A stretch of DNA of 35,945 bases, taken from NCBI GenBank assembly GCA_949127735.1, contig CASBPX010000075.1, positions 1 to 35,945 of the forward strand. Reading direction: 5' to 3'. Of the stretch, positions 15,463 to 23,088 are shown piece by piece. The translations under genes and the position numbers were made by a program. Positions within the stretch are counted from its first letter, which is position 1. Each line of letters opens with the position of its first letter. The stretch is from Candidatus Obscuribacterales bacterium (lineage in GTDB: Bacteria; Cyanobacteriota; Vampirovibrionia; Obscuribacterales; Obscuribacteraceae). The notes under the pieces were generated by a model that did no database searches, had not been told where the DNA came from, and saw nothing but the letters and a program-made list of their open reading frames with translations.

Positions 15463-16497
15463 TCACTTACTTTGATAAAGCGCGTGAATTGAATTTCGAT
15501 CGCGCTCAGAGAGAAAACCAGTATATGGTGGATGCGCCATAGGAAACATAATGTCGTGCGGATTGCTTGAATGACCCAATCCTAACGAATGACCAACTTC
15601 GTGCAATACATAAGCATCAAGCTTGCGCGCATCCTTGTGGTCTTCCCAAAAAACTTCAACCCGAGACCATTTGAAAGCATCAGAACCGGTTTCATCCCAC
15701 TGTTGAGCAGTTTCTCCAGCCTTCAGACCAAGGCCATTGCCGCGAGTACCACGCACCAGTCGAACCAGTTTGCAGACTATATCGGCAGAGCGCTGCTCTG
15801 GTACAACTACAAAATTGACCTTGCCACCACTGGCGTCACGCCACTGTTCAAAAGAGCGCACCACACTTTTATAGAAAACATCTTTGAGTGACTTCAGCTC
15901 AGGGTCTGACCAGATTGATATACGCACAGGCATGGCCGTTTTTTTCCACTTGTGCGCCTCACTTAAATCGACATAGTGTGCTGAATTGGCATCACCAAGC
16001 GAGCGGTAATATTCTAAGCGCCGCAAGGACCAGTTGGCATGGGCCTCATCACTAGCTTCTAAAATTCTACTTTTGAGAATTTGCTTGTAAACCAGAACGG
16101 CATCGGCAAACCGACCGGTGTGCTCATAGAGTTCGGCCATACCAAAACGGGCGTCATTGTCGCGTGGGCTGATAAAAGTGCACGCTAAAAATTGGCCCTC
16201 GGCTTTAGCAAAACGACCGCCCTCAAGCATAGCCCGTCCCAGACCTAGATGAGCAGCCAAATTATCTGGTGATGTTTCTATGGCACGCTCAAAAACTTCC
16301 TGAGCTTTAATATGCTCACCCGATTTCAAAAATTGTTTTCCTTGAGTGATTAGCTGACCGACGTCACTCTTATTGAAAGTTTGAACGACCAAAACCGGCC
16401 TCGGAGTTGGCAACGTAGGCTCGGCTAAAACTGCCGCGGCATTCGAAATGAGAGCCACCAACAGCACAATGAAAATATTTAGTCTGGCCATTTCCAT
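15463..16497 (-). CDS. Secreted TPR protein with a matrixin-like zinc metalloprotease domain
   Basis: A 344-residue exported protein. The signal peptide (IFIVLLVALISNAAAVLA) ends near residue 25. Three TPR-like units lie at ~45-165 (QFLKSGEHIKAQEVFERAI, LGRAMLEGGRFAKAEGQF, LYEHTGRFADAVLVYKQIL). The C-terminal ~150 residues are a metzincin domain: MPVRISIWSDPE, then the zinc motif HEVGHSLGLGH, then the Met-turn HDIMFPM. This is the full HExxHxxGxxH signature, with Glu as general base, so it should be an active protease outside the cytoplasmic membrane. No inhibitory propeptide cysteine switch is evident. The TPR part probably docks a partner or substrate. Confidence 0.88.
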   Translation of the reverse strand: MEMARLNIFIVLLVALISNAAAVLAEPTLPTPRPVLVVQTFNKSDVGQLITQGKQFLKSGEHIKAQEVFERAIETSPDNLAAHLGLGRAMLEGGRFAKAEGQFLACTFISPRDNDARFGMAELYEHTGRFADAVLVYKQILKSRILEASDEAHANWSLRRLEYYRSLGDANSAHYVDLSEAHKWKKTAMPVRISIWSDPELKSLKDVFYKSVVRSFEQWRDASGGKVNFVVVPEQRSADIVCKLVRLVRGTRGNGLGLKAGETAQQWDETGSDAFKWSRVEVFWEDHKDARKLDAYVLHEVGHSLGLGHSSNPHDIMFPMAHPPYTGFLSERDRNSIHALYQSK

Positions 16498-16532
16498 ATC
16501 TTAGCGCCAAAATTTAAATTATCCGCACGAAA

Positions 16533-16557
16533 AAAAAGGACGCCGGGCGTCCTTTTT
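16533..16557 (-). terminator. Rho-independent terminator of the LysM/EF-hand gene
   Basis: The stem AAAAAGGACGC/GCGTCCTTTTT closes a CGG loop; A8 on the plus strand gives T8 after the stem on the minus strand. It lies 26 bases past the stop of the minus-strand gene at 16583. Confidence 0.88.
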
Positions 16558-16582
16558 AAGATTATCCAGTTGATTGATTCGA

Positions 16583-18715
16583 CTAGCTGACTGTAAAGTT
16601 TTCGAAGTCAGGTTCTTGAGCCTGAGAACCAGACTTAGCCAATCTTTCCTTGTCGGCTTTCTCGCGAGCAAGTCTGTCGCGATTGGCTCTAGCGATGCTT
16701 TGCTGCGTAGCACTTACCGAAGCAACGTAAGCGTCATCTTCAGGATTCACCTTGTCGTTGCTGCTGAGAATGCTGGGCTGAACGTCAGGTGTTGTTGTGT
16801 TTACCTCTGCTTTCAGTTGAGGAGTAGGTTTTACTTCAGGTGTAGTTTTCACTTCCGGTGTAGTTTTTACTTCTGGTGTAGTTTTCACTTCAGGTGTAGT
16901 TTTTACTTCTGGTGTGGTTTTTACTTCCGGTGTGGTTTTTACCTCAGGTGTGGTTTTTACCTCAGGTGTGGTTTTTACCTCAGGTGTCACCACACCCTCA
17001 CCACTTCTCTTACCATCAAATTGAGATGGCTGCTCTTCTTCAGCTTTCTTCTTAGCTGCGTTGGCTATTTCAAGAGCTTTAGCATCGAACTGTTTCATGC
17101 TTGCTTCTACTCGAGCTTTAACCATTTCAGGTGACATTACGTGCACGATATCACCAGGATGCAACATCTTGTTTTGGTCAAGACGGCCGCCCCAGCCGTT
17201 GTTTTTTGCCAGCGCCTCAGAAAGTGCCACCACGTTCCGCTCATTTGAATGGCTGCCGTCTTTTTCTTGACGGAGCACATCGCGAGCAATTCTGTCCCAA
17301 CCTTGGCCAGGCTGAACACTGTAATCAGCGCGAGCTTTGAAGTGCTCTTCAGCCGACTTAGCGAAAGCTTCTCTAACTTTTGCCACGTCTTCACCAGCTT
17401 TAAGTTCAGGCATCACCAGTTCTGGAATCGGCTTCGGTGCTTCATAGCGGCTGACTGGACGCTGGGCCGCTCTACCATCAGACTCAGTTCTTGCTTCGCC
17501 ATCATCTTTCACCGGACGCCTACCACCGCCCACTTCTTGTTCTTTCACTGGACGCTGAGTGGAAGTTCCGTCTCCATTGTCAGGTTTAAGCGGTCTGACG
17601 CGTTGACCCGTGGCCACTTCGCCTGAGCGCACTGGTTGACCACTGCTGTCGACTACCGGATTACCGTTACCGTCAACAACTACACCCTGTTCAGGTTTTA
17701 CAGGTCTCACCTCGCGGGTACGACTATCAGCCTGCACGGCCCTGACTCCAGTATTTTGTGTCTCAGCAGCACGCTCATTGCGCGTTGCACCGGTGACATT
17801 GCTTGCCCACATATCATCCACAGACTGGCCCCGCATTTCCGCCAACCGTTTCAAATCGATCTCACCATGAGTGACTTTGTCTGGTTGCCCATTATGCTCT
17901 CTGCCGCCGCCAGCCCGATCAAATTGTCCGCGCAGCGATTTGCCGAGGTCGTCATCCCACTGCGAATCAAGCAGGCGAGCCGCTCTCAAATTGTCACGTG
18001 TATAGCCGAAATCGCCGCGGGATTCGCCGTCATTATAATTAGCTATAAATTTGCGAATGTCTTTGCGTGAAATTTCACCGTCTGGCTTATCACTGCGCTG
18101 AGTATCAAGAACAGCGGCCAACGAGCGTCTAGGATCACCGTCATTGCGCAACAAGGCAGATGACACTTCGTCTTTCTGTGCCTGTTTGCGCTCAGCTAAC
18201 TCAGACTGCTGTCTATTTTCGCGCTCTTCGGTACGCGGCTTTTCATAAGCTTTGACAAGCTTGTCGAAATCTTTATGCGAAAACTCATTGTCTTCACCGC
18301 GTTGGCCAAAAATAGGTACAGCCCGCTTCAACTCTTGCTGCGTGTTCAATGAGCCATATATTTCTTGCAATCGGCCCATCATGACCTTTTCGAGACCATT
18401 AACGGCAATTGGATTGCGTGGATCAAGCTCCTCGTAATTAACTTTGCCATCGCCCGACGTATCGAAGCGGCTCATGTTGTCACGAATCCAACGCACACTG
18501 TGCTCGTCCAATTTCCCATTGGCACGCAGGCCTTCGCCTACACTTTCGCCCAACTTATTGAACTTGGCTGGATCGTTATACTCCGGTTTCTGGGCGTCTT
18601 GAGCGAGCTTTGCCATAAGGGCCTTGTGGGCTTGATCTCCGCCCTGTGAAAAATCGCTGCCAGCTTCTACAGCATCCTTCACATCTCTCTTAAAACTGTC
18701 ATCGCCTTTGGCCAT
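16583..18715 (-). CDS. Large EF-hand and LysM protein with a TPEVKT repeat
   Basis: A 710-residue hydrophilic protein with no obvious signal peptide. The N-terminal third contains calcium-binding-type loops: a canonical one, FDTSGDGKVNYEEL (~residue 89), and looser ones near 160 (EDNEFSHKDFD), 208 (SDKPDGEISRKDI) and 270 (NGQPDKVTHGEI). A charged, Pro/Arg/Gly-rich linker follows. A LysM-like domain lies at ~465-530 (ADYSVQPGQGWDRIARDVL ... MLHPGDIVHVM), a fold that binds peptidoglycan or chitin. Residues ~576-629 are nine copies of a six-residue TPEVKT-type unit, and a short tail ends the protein. It could link the cell wall to other components, but how it would be exported is unclear. A terminator follows at 16533-16557. 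Confidence 0.75.
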   Translation of the reverse strand: MAKGDDSFKRDVKDAVEAGSDFSQGGDQAHKALMAKLAQDAQKPEYNDPAKFNKLGESVGEGLRANGKLDEHSVRWIRDNMSRFDTSGDGKVNYEELDPRNPIAVNGLEKVMMGRLQEIYGSLNTQQELKRAVPIFGQRGEDNEFSHKDFDKLVKAYEKPRTEERENRQQSELAERKQAQKDEVSSALLRNDGDPRRSLAAVLDTQRSDKPDGEISRKDIRKFIANYNDGESRGDFGYTRDNLRAARLLDSQWDDDLGKSLRGQFDRAGGGREHNGQPDKVTHGEIDLKRLAEMRGQSVDDMWASNVTGATRNERAAETQNTGVRAVQADSRTREVRPVKPEQGVVVDGNGNPVVDSSGQPVRSGEVATGQRVRPLKPDNGDGTSTQRPVKEQEVGGGRRPVKDDGEARTESDGRAAQRPVSRYEAPKPIPELVMPELKAGEDVAKVREAFAKSAEEHFKARADYSVQPGQGWDRIARDVLRQEKDGSHSNERNVVALSEALAKNNGWGGRLDQNKMLHPGDIVHVMSPEMVKARVEASMKQFDAKALEIANAAKKKAEEEQPSQFDGKRSGEGVVTPEVKTTPEVKTTPEVKTTPEVKTTPEVKTTPEVKTTPEVKTTPEVKTTPEVKPTPQLKAEVNTTTPDVQPSILSSNDKVNPEDDAYVASVSATQQSIARANRDRLAREKADKERLAKSGSQAQEPDFENFTVS
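16829..16990. repeat. Nine tandem copies of an 18-bp unit inside the LysM/EF-hand gene
   Basis: The unit on the plus strand is TTTTACTTCAGGTGTAGT with silent variation at third positions (TTC/TTT/CTC, AGT/GGT). On the minus strand it encodes TTPEVK. The last three copies are the most alike, which suggests recent unequal duplication. Units are contiguous with no spacers, so this is not a CRISPR array. Confidence 0.95.
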
Positions 18716-18822
18716 AAGTCGTTTTCCTCAGAATCTCAGTAACTGATAAATGAATAGTTTTGGGGGGTGGTCAATTTATTTATTCCCGGCATGCGACAGT
18801 TAGAACCGCCGTCATGCACGCT

Positions 18823-18851
18823 TTTATACGTTGACATCTTTACTCTGACAC
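18823..18851 (-). promoter_or_regulatory. Candidate promoter of the LysM/EF-hand gene
   Basis: On the minus strand GTGTCA (18851-18846), a 17-base spacer and TATAAA (18828-18823) form a moderate sigma-70-type pair about 110 bases before the ATG at 18715. The -35 matches only four of six consensus bases. Confidence 0.35.
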
Positions 18852-18869
18852 TTTGGCCCAAATGTGTCA
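18846..18869. promoter_or_regulatory. Operator-like dyad in the divergent promoter region
   Basis: TGACACTTTGG and CCAAATGTGTCA form a near-perfect 24-bp dyad around a central C, with one unpaired T in the right arm. It overlaps the candidate -35 of the minus-strand promoter and lies 48 bases ahead of the plus-strand gene at 18917, the position expected of a repressor site serving both genes. Confidence 0.4.
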
Positions 18870-18916
18870 TGGGGGAAAATACGTAGTAAGGCTCCGAAAT
18901 TTATTAAAATGACTCT

Positions 18917-19516
18917 ATGGACTTCGACGAAGATATTCAACCATCCTTACTAGACACCCTTGAAAGCCACAAACCAGTCGACGATCGTGACGGCTGGGAA
19001 AGAGCAGTTTTTCTGGCCACGGCTATGGCTGCCCTTTCGTCAAATATTTTAAGTTCGTACATTCGTTATTGTCTTGATGGCGGAAAAGAAGGGTCGGTGG
19101 TTTTGCCTTTTGAAGTGGCCGATGCTAACTACACGCAGACCACCAAAGAGATACTGACCTTCAATTTGTGGCTGGTTATTTGCGAAGAATGTGGACCGGA
19201 AGTGCCCCCATGGTTTCGTGATTTTATATACACAGCTTTTCAGGTGGCCGATCAGCTTTCGGAGGTACCCTCCGTCAAGTCTATTTTTGAACAGTACCCG
19301 TTAGATAGCGGGCCCATCGCCGTTTCGCAAGCCCTGTCGATGATTGTTTGCCACCGTCTGGGGCTCGGGGCGACAAAAGCCGAAGCAGCGCTGGCTCTCG
19401 GCGATTTCATTTTAGACTGCAGTGCCAGACGCCAAGACCTACTCAAATTTTCGCTCACAGAGTCGATAATGGCCCTCGACGCCTGGATAGCCGACATGAA
19501 GCCTCAAGCAATTTAG
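18917..19516 (+). CDS. Conserved-looking acidic protein of unknown function
   Basis: A 199-residue, probably all-helical and soluble protein that I do not recognise. It starts MDFDEDIQPSLLDTLESH and has hydrophobic helices (RAVFLATAMAALSSNI, LTFNLWLVICEECG, DFIYTAFQVADQL, VSQALSMIVCHRLGLG). Regular amphipathic helices and the absence of a convincing frame in the other five support a real gene. It is divergent from the LysM/EF-hand gene across a spacer holding a dyad, and ends 17 bases from the convergent CPBP gene. No catalytic motif is visible. The ATG at 18917 has no clear ribosome site. Confidence 0.65.
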   Translation: MDFDEDIQPSLLDTLESHKPVDDRDGWERAVFLATAMAALSSNILSSYIRYCLDGGKEGSVVLPFEVADANYTQTTKEILTFNLWLVICEECGPEVPPWFRDFIYTAFQVADQLSEVPSVKSIFEQYPLDSGPIAVSQALSMIVCHRLGLGATKAEAALALGDFILDCSARRQDLLKFSLTESIMALDAWIADMKPQAI

Positions 19517-19533
19517 CCCGCCTTTTAACCCGC

Positions 19534-20574
19534 TCAGGGATTAAATGCAAACAAGAAGGTCGTGACAAAATTAAATCCGGCGTGACCGATGATGGTGGTG
19601 GTCGTATTAGTGAAACGTCTGACGATACCCATAAAACAAGACCAGATAGCTACCTGCAAAATTAGTGTCGGAGCATTGGCAAACTGAGCGTGCAAAATGC
19701 CATGCAGAAGAGCTGCCGGCAAAATTCCCAGCACAGGCTGAATAGCACCTCTAATTAAGGTCTCTTCGCCAATGCCGGCACATAGTGCTGCAGCAAGAGC
19801 GAGAAAGACTGAATAACCAAAACCTGCGGCACCACCAGGGGCAGCAAAAGTTGTGGCGTTGTAGGCAGAAATTTTTGAAGCCATATCGCCGGTCTGATGT
19901 GTATAGAGTGACCAGCAAAGATCGTATAAAAAGCTGAAGACCACCAAGCCTAAACCGATGCCTACTTGTGTGAGTGTAGGTTTCGACCAGCCTAACCTGG
20001 CGAAAGCTTCTTTAGGTTTGCGGGCGACTAAAATTCCCACTCCACATACAGCCATTAATACTAGTCCAAAGCCGTTATACGAGAAAAGCTGCTCGGGGGC
20101 GATTGGTAAACCGGGCATCAATTGTGGGAAATCAAAGCCAGCAGGATTGGTATTGGCCAGATACATGCCAAAAGTGGCTATATAACAGAACGTCCCGACC
20201 ATGTGCGGAATAGAGAGAGGCTGAAAGACCTTTATATTGATGATTGACGCCCACACTGACATCTTGTGACGCATGGGACCGGTGATGCAGCGTAGCGAAA
20301 CCACGCCATCAAGAATAGTCAGAAGCCGCGATAAAACTTGACGGAATGGCAGAAATAAAAGGAACAGACAGGCCAGACCCATCGTGCCTGTAATCTGGTA
20401 ATACCAGGGTGATCCACTGGTCATAGTGCCGCTCAAATAAGCGATACCCGAAAAGATAAAAAAGGTGCCGATGACAATGCGCAGTAACCATTCAAGCCAT
20501 TTTCTTGTTCTAGCGCCGTGAGCCATCAGGCCCAGCACTGAACAACTAATGATTGCAATAAGATCCGACGGCAC
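19534..20574 (-). CDS. CPBP-family intramembrane metalloprotease
   Basis: A 346-residue polytopic membrane protein with about eight hydrophobic helices. The C-terminal domain has the CPBP (Abi, PF02517-type) motifs: EETLIRG, i.e. the EExxxR signature, then HGILHAQF (HxxxH-like), then GHAGFNF. The family includes Rce1-type prenyl-protein peptidases and bacteriocin-immunity proteins. The N-terminal half is a run of membrane helices (ISCSVLGLMAHGAR, IVIGTFFIFSGIAYL and others) without a known domain. The start may be GTG at 20574, seven bases after AGAGGG; an in-frame GTG two codons upstream (20580) is too close to that site. It is convergent with the gene at 18917. Confidence 0.85.
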   Translation of the reverse strand: MPSDLIAIISCSVLGLMAHGARTRKWLEWLLRIVIGTFFIFSGIAYLSGTMTSGSPWYYQITGTMGLACLFLLFLPFRQVLSRLLTILDGVVSLRCITGPMRHKMSVWASIINIKVFQPLSIPHMVGTFCYIATFGMYLANTNPAGFDFPQLMPGLPIAPEQLFSYNGFGLVLMAVCGVGILVARKPKEAFARLGWSKPTLTQVGIGLGLVVFSFLYDLCWSLYTHQTGDMASKISAYNATTFAAPGGAAGFGYSVFLALAAALCAGIGEETLIRGAIQPVLGILPAALLHGILHAQFANAPTLILQVAIWSCFMGIVRRFTNTTTTIIGHAGFNFVTTFLFAFNP

Positions 20575-20590
20575 CGACACACCCTCTTAT

Positions 20591-20625
20591 AAGCGAACTA
20601 CTAAGCGAACTACTAAGCCAACTAC
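20591..20625. repeat. Short tandem repeat, about three copies of a 12-bp unit
   Basis: AAGCGAACTACT appears twice exactly (20591-20602, 20603-20614), followed by AAGCCAACTAC. It lies just upstream of the minus-strand CPBP gene, where it may fall in the leader or promoter region. Confidence 0.7.
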
Positions 20626-20912
20626 GTTTTTCCAGCGAAGTTTAATAGCGCACTGCGGTTTACCCCCTTTTAATCTACTTTGGACATGATAATATATTGT
20701 CAAGGTCCGAAAGTGTGGGTATCTTCTATCATAGGGGTAAATATCCGAATAAGCCTGCAATCTGGGTACAACATATTAAGGATTGAGATTACCGGCTGTA
20801 ATTACAAAAGCATATTCGTTCAAGCAGCTTTCCTAAAGCTGTGGTCAAATAAGTAATAGCGATAAGAGCCTAAAAAGTTCGCATAATAAGTTCGGAGGAA
20901 TAAAGACTAAAG
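20626..20912. promoter_or_regulatory. Gene-free spacer and probable long leader of the small exported-protein gene
   Basis: The 332-base divergent spacer starts with the 12-bp repeat and then holds AT-rich sequence around GATAATATATTG (20692-20703). A small hairpin, CAGCTTT-CCT-AAAGCTG, is at 20825-20841, and a GGAGGA ribosome site at 20894-20899 lies unusually far (13 bases) from the ATG at 20913. I see no coding region and cannot place a promoter with confidence. Confidence 0.35.
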
Positions 20913-21134
20913 ATGAAGAAGCGTCTACTAACAGCGGCTGTTCTGGCCACCACACTAGGATTCGGACTTTTGACTACGGCCAGTTTTGCTAATGGCCCGC
21001 TCATGATTGGCCCTGCTCCAGTACCTGCCACAGGTATTCATGCATCAGTCAATACCATGCCTGTTCAAACCAAAGTGCTCAGCACTTACAGACAGGTTAG
21101 AGCGTTCTGGCTATCTCGCGCTTTAGTGAGATAA
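20913..21134 (+). CDS. Small exported protein of unknown function
   Basis: A 73-residue protein with a clear signal peptide: MKKR n-region, hydrophobic core (LLTAAVLATTLGFGLLTT) and ASFA-N cleavage site near residue 26. The mature part is only ~47 residues, with NGPLMIGPAPVPATG followed by a basic, aromatic C-terminus (YRQVRAFWLSRALVR) that could be an amphipathic helix. I find no family. GGAGGA lies 13 bases ahead of the ATG and a strong terminator follows the stop, so it is its own transcription unit. Confidence 0.65.
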   Translation: MKKRLLTAAVLATTLGFGLLTTASFANGPLMIGPAPVPATGIHASVNTMPVQTKVLSTYRQVRAFWLSRALVR

Positions 21135-21175
21135 CGGTTCGTCATTGCCGCTCAGGCAAGTTCAAATTCTAAAAG

Positions 21176-21200
21176 AGCCGCTCGAAAGGGCGGCTTTTTT
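21176..21200 (+). terminator. Rho-independent terminator of the small exported-protein gene
   Basis: AGCCGCTC-GAAA-GGGCGGCT is a GNRA-capped stem with one G-T wobble, directly followed by a T-run (21195-21200). Confidence 0.9.
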
Positions 21201-21214
21201 ACGCCTTTCAAAAA

Positions 21215-21244
21215 CGCAGAGATATTTTCAAAAATTTCTCTGCG
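21215..21244 (-). terminator. Terminator of the phosphohexomutase/DivIC-like operon
   Basis: CGCAGAGA pairs with TCTCTGCG around a 14-base loop; on the minus strand T5 follows the stem. It lies 11 bases past the stop of the gene at 21255. Confidence 0.75.
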
Positions 21245-21254
21245 ATTCTACACT

Positions 21255-21557
21255 CTATTTTCCAATACGAACCACAATCTCATCAGGACCGGCCAGATTT
21301 AGCCTTTCCCGCGCTAATCTTTCGATACCGGTAGATGAGCGGTAGCTCGACAGACCATCTTTCAATTCTTTATTGATTTCTTCCGCCTGACGGCGGCCAT
21401 CATTTAAAGCGTTGGCCTGTTGATGCAGATAGACCTGCCGCTGGCACGACCCGACAATAGCGCGACCAGCCTGATAAATGGCCAGCGATGTGATCAACAT
21501 GATAACGACCTGGCGGCCCAGCGCAGCTGTAGGTTTGAAATTTTGCAATTTGATCAA
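21255..21557 (-). CDS. Septum formation initiator, DivIC/FtsB-like
   Basis: A 100-residue bitopic membrane protein of the DivIC/FtsB type, part of the divisome that links early and late division proteins (with FtsL and FtsQ in known systems). It has one transmembrane helix (VVIMLITSLAIYQAGRAIV, ~17-35), then a coiled coil (HQQANALNDGRRQAEEINKE, ~45-65), then the family's C-terminal signature GIERLARERLNLAGPDEIVV. The start is a TTG that overlaps the stop of the upstream phosphohexomutase gene in a TTGA arrangement, so translation is coupled. FtsB and DivIC cannot be told apart here. Confidence 0.82.
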   Translation of the reverse strand: MIKLQNFKPTAALGRQVVIMLITSLAIYQAGRAIVGSCQRQVYLHQQANALNDGRRQAEEINKELKDGLSSYRSSTGIERLARERLNLAGPDEIVVRIGK

Positions 21558-23056
21558 AGTGAGACTTCCGCCGCTCGATGAGTGTAGCTCTTTAAAATTT
21601 CGTCGATCTGGCGCTTGAAGTCAACCATTAATGAATCAATTAATTGTTCAGAAGTACCCTCACCAGATACACGAATGACAGGCTCGGTGCCGCTTGGTCG
21701 TAGAAGCAACCAGTTGTCTTGATCATAATAAAGCTTAAGGCCGTCAGTCTTATCGATTTTTAAAAGCTTCTGCCCGGCTAGAGACTCAACACCATTGTTG
21801 GCCAAGTGAGCCAATAGCTGTTTCTGGGTGGTAGCAGTCAAATGCAAATCGCCTCGCACTTGAAAAAATTTGACGCCTATTTCAGTTTCCAAACAGGCCC
21901 AAATATCTGCCAGCGGTTTTTGCTCATAAGCAAGCATTTCAATGACGAGCAAGTTGGCTAGAATACCGTCTTTCTCAGGGATGTGCCCTTTAATAGAAAC
22001 ACCACCTGATTCTTCGCCACCAATGAGCACGTCTTCGGTACGCATTTTCTCGCCAATATATTTGAAACCAACAGGAGTTTCGATCAAAGGCAAATTATAT
22101 TTAGCGGCCACATGATTGAGCATGTGGGTGGTAGCAACGGTGCGCACGATAGCACCACTGAGACCGTGATTTTTAACAAGATGCCTTGTGAGCAAGCAGA
22201 GCAGCTGATTAGGCGTAAAGAAATGGCCCTGGCCGTCGATGACGGCAAAACGATCGGCGTCTCCGTCAGTGGCGATACCGAGATCAAAATCACCCGCTTG
22301 AATGGTGGCAATCAACTCTTTGAGATACGCCGGCCGAGGCTCAGGCATGCCACCACCAAAAAGCGGATCGCGGAAATTGTGCAAAGTCACAGGCTCGAGG
22401 CCAGCCTCTTCAATGAGCTTATCCATGTAGCCGCGGCTGGTACTATAAAGGGCATCGTAGGCTATTTTCAAACCAGACTGAGAAATCTTTTTGAAATCGA
22501 CCAGCTTTTTGACTGCCTCCATATATGGTGCACTAGCGTCAAAGAATTGCAGGTCATCAGGCGATAATTCAATCTGCTGCGGACAGTGCTTAAGATTAGC
22601 GACAATTTTTACGGTAATGTCTGTGGTGGCAGGGCCGGCATATGGTGGAATATATTTGACGCCGCAATACTCAGGCGGATTATGACTGGCGGTAAACTGC
22701 AGCGCACCACCAGTGCCACCAAAAATATCAGCTTGCGTAGCCCAGGCAATACAAGGTGTCGGTATATCGCGCTTTGCGATTTTGGCATTGATGCCCATAG
22801 CCATGAGCACTCGGGCCGATCGCTCGGCAAACTGCTCGGCCATAAAGCGAGTGTCATAGCCAATTAGCACTGGCAATTCAGCGTCATTTTGACCATAAGC
22901 CGTTTGAACATATTTGCCAATGGCGTAAGAAACTTTCTCTACGTTGGCAAAAGTAAAGGTCTCAGCAATGATGGCGCGCCAACCGTCTGTTCCGAATTTG
23001 ATTTCAGACTCTTCGCTTCTGGCGCTGGTCTCGCTGTGTCTATTTAAATTACTCAT
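21554..23056 (-). CDS. Phosphoglucomutase/phosphomannomutase family enzyme
   Basis: A 500-residue alpha-D-phosphohexomutase with the four expected domains. FGTDGWRAIIAE opens domain 1. The phosphoserine loop is TASHNPPEY with Ser124. The metal-binding loop is DGDADRF, the sugar-specificity loop is GEESGG, and the phosphate-binding loop is LRPSGTEPVIRV. All catalytic elements are present. It interconverts hexose 1- and 6-phosphates for glycogen or cell-wall sugar metabolism; the specificity (glucose, mannose or glucosamine) cannot be read. I start at the ATG at 23056, which puts the family N-terminus at residue ~20; the open frame to 23137 adds an unconvincing segment. The TTG of the DivIC-like gene overlaps its stop codon. 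Confidence 0.93.
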   Translation of the reverse strand: MSNLNRHSETSARSEESEIKFGTDGWRAIIAETFTFANVEKVSYAIGKYVQTAYGQNDAELPVLIGYDTRFMAEQFAERSARVLMAMGINAKIAKRDIPTPCIAWATQADIFGGTGGALQFTASHNPPEYCGVKYIPPYAGPATTDITVKIVANLKHCPQQIELSPDDLQFFDASAPYMEAVKKLVDFKKISQSGLKIAYDALYSTSRGYMDKLIEEAGLEPVTLHNFRDPLFGGGMPEPRPAYLKELIATIQAGDFDLGIATDGDADRFAVIDGQGHFFTPNQLLCLLTRHLVKNHGLSGAIVRTVATTHMLNHVAAKYNLPLIETPVGFKYIGEKMRTEDVLIGGEESGGVSIKGHIPEKDGILANLLVIEMLAYEQKPLADIWACLETEIGVKFFQVRGDLHLTATTQKQLLAHLANNGVESLAGQKLLKIDKTDGLKLYYDQDNWLLLRPSGTEPVIRVSGEGTSEQLIDSLMVDFKRQIDEILKSYTHRAAEVSL

Positions 23057-23088
23057 GTGATTTTCCAGCTTATTAGATGGTTTGTTCG

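Noticed and set aside
16829-16990. Regular 18-bp repeats resembling a CRISPR array
   Set aside because: Units are contiguous with no spacers and encode an in-frame peptide repeat.
16574-17134. Plus-strand open frame with repeated FYFRCGF-type Cys/Phe sequence
   Set aside because: It is the antisense of the TPEVKT repeat of the minus-strand gene; its composition is that of a shadow frame.
17636-18070. Open frames antisense to the LysM/EF-hand gene
   Set aside because: Their peptides have no motifs, and the minus-strand frame carries the EF-hand and LysM signatures.
20692-20725. TTGACA on the minus strand with AATATATTATC as a promoter of the CPBP gene
   Set aside because: No -10 box stands at 16-18 bases; the AT-rich string follows directly after the hexamer.
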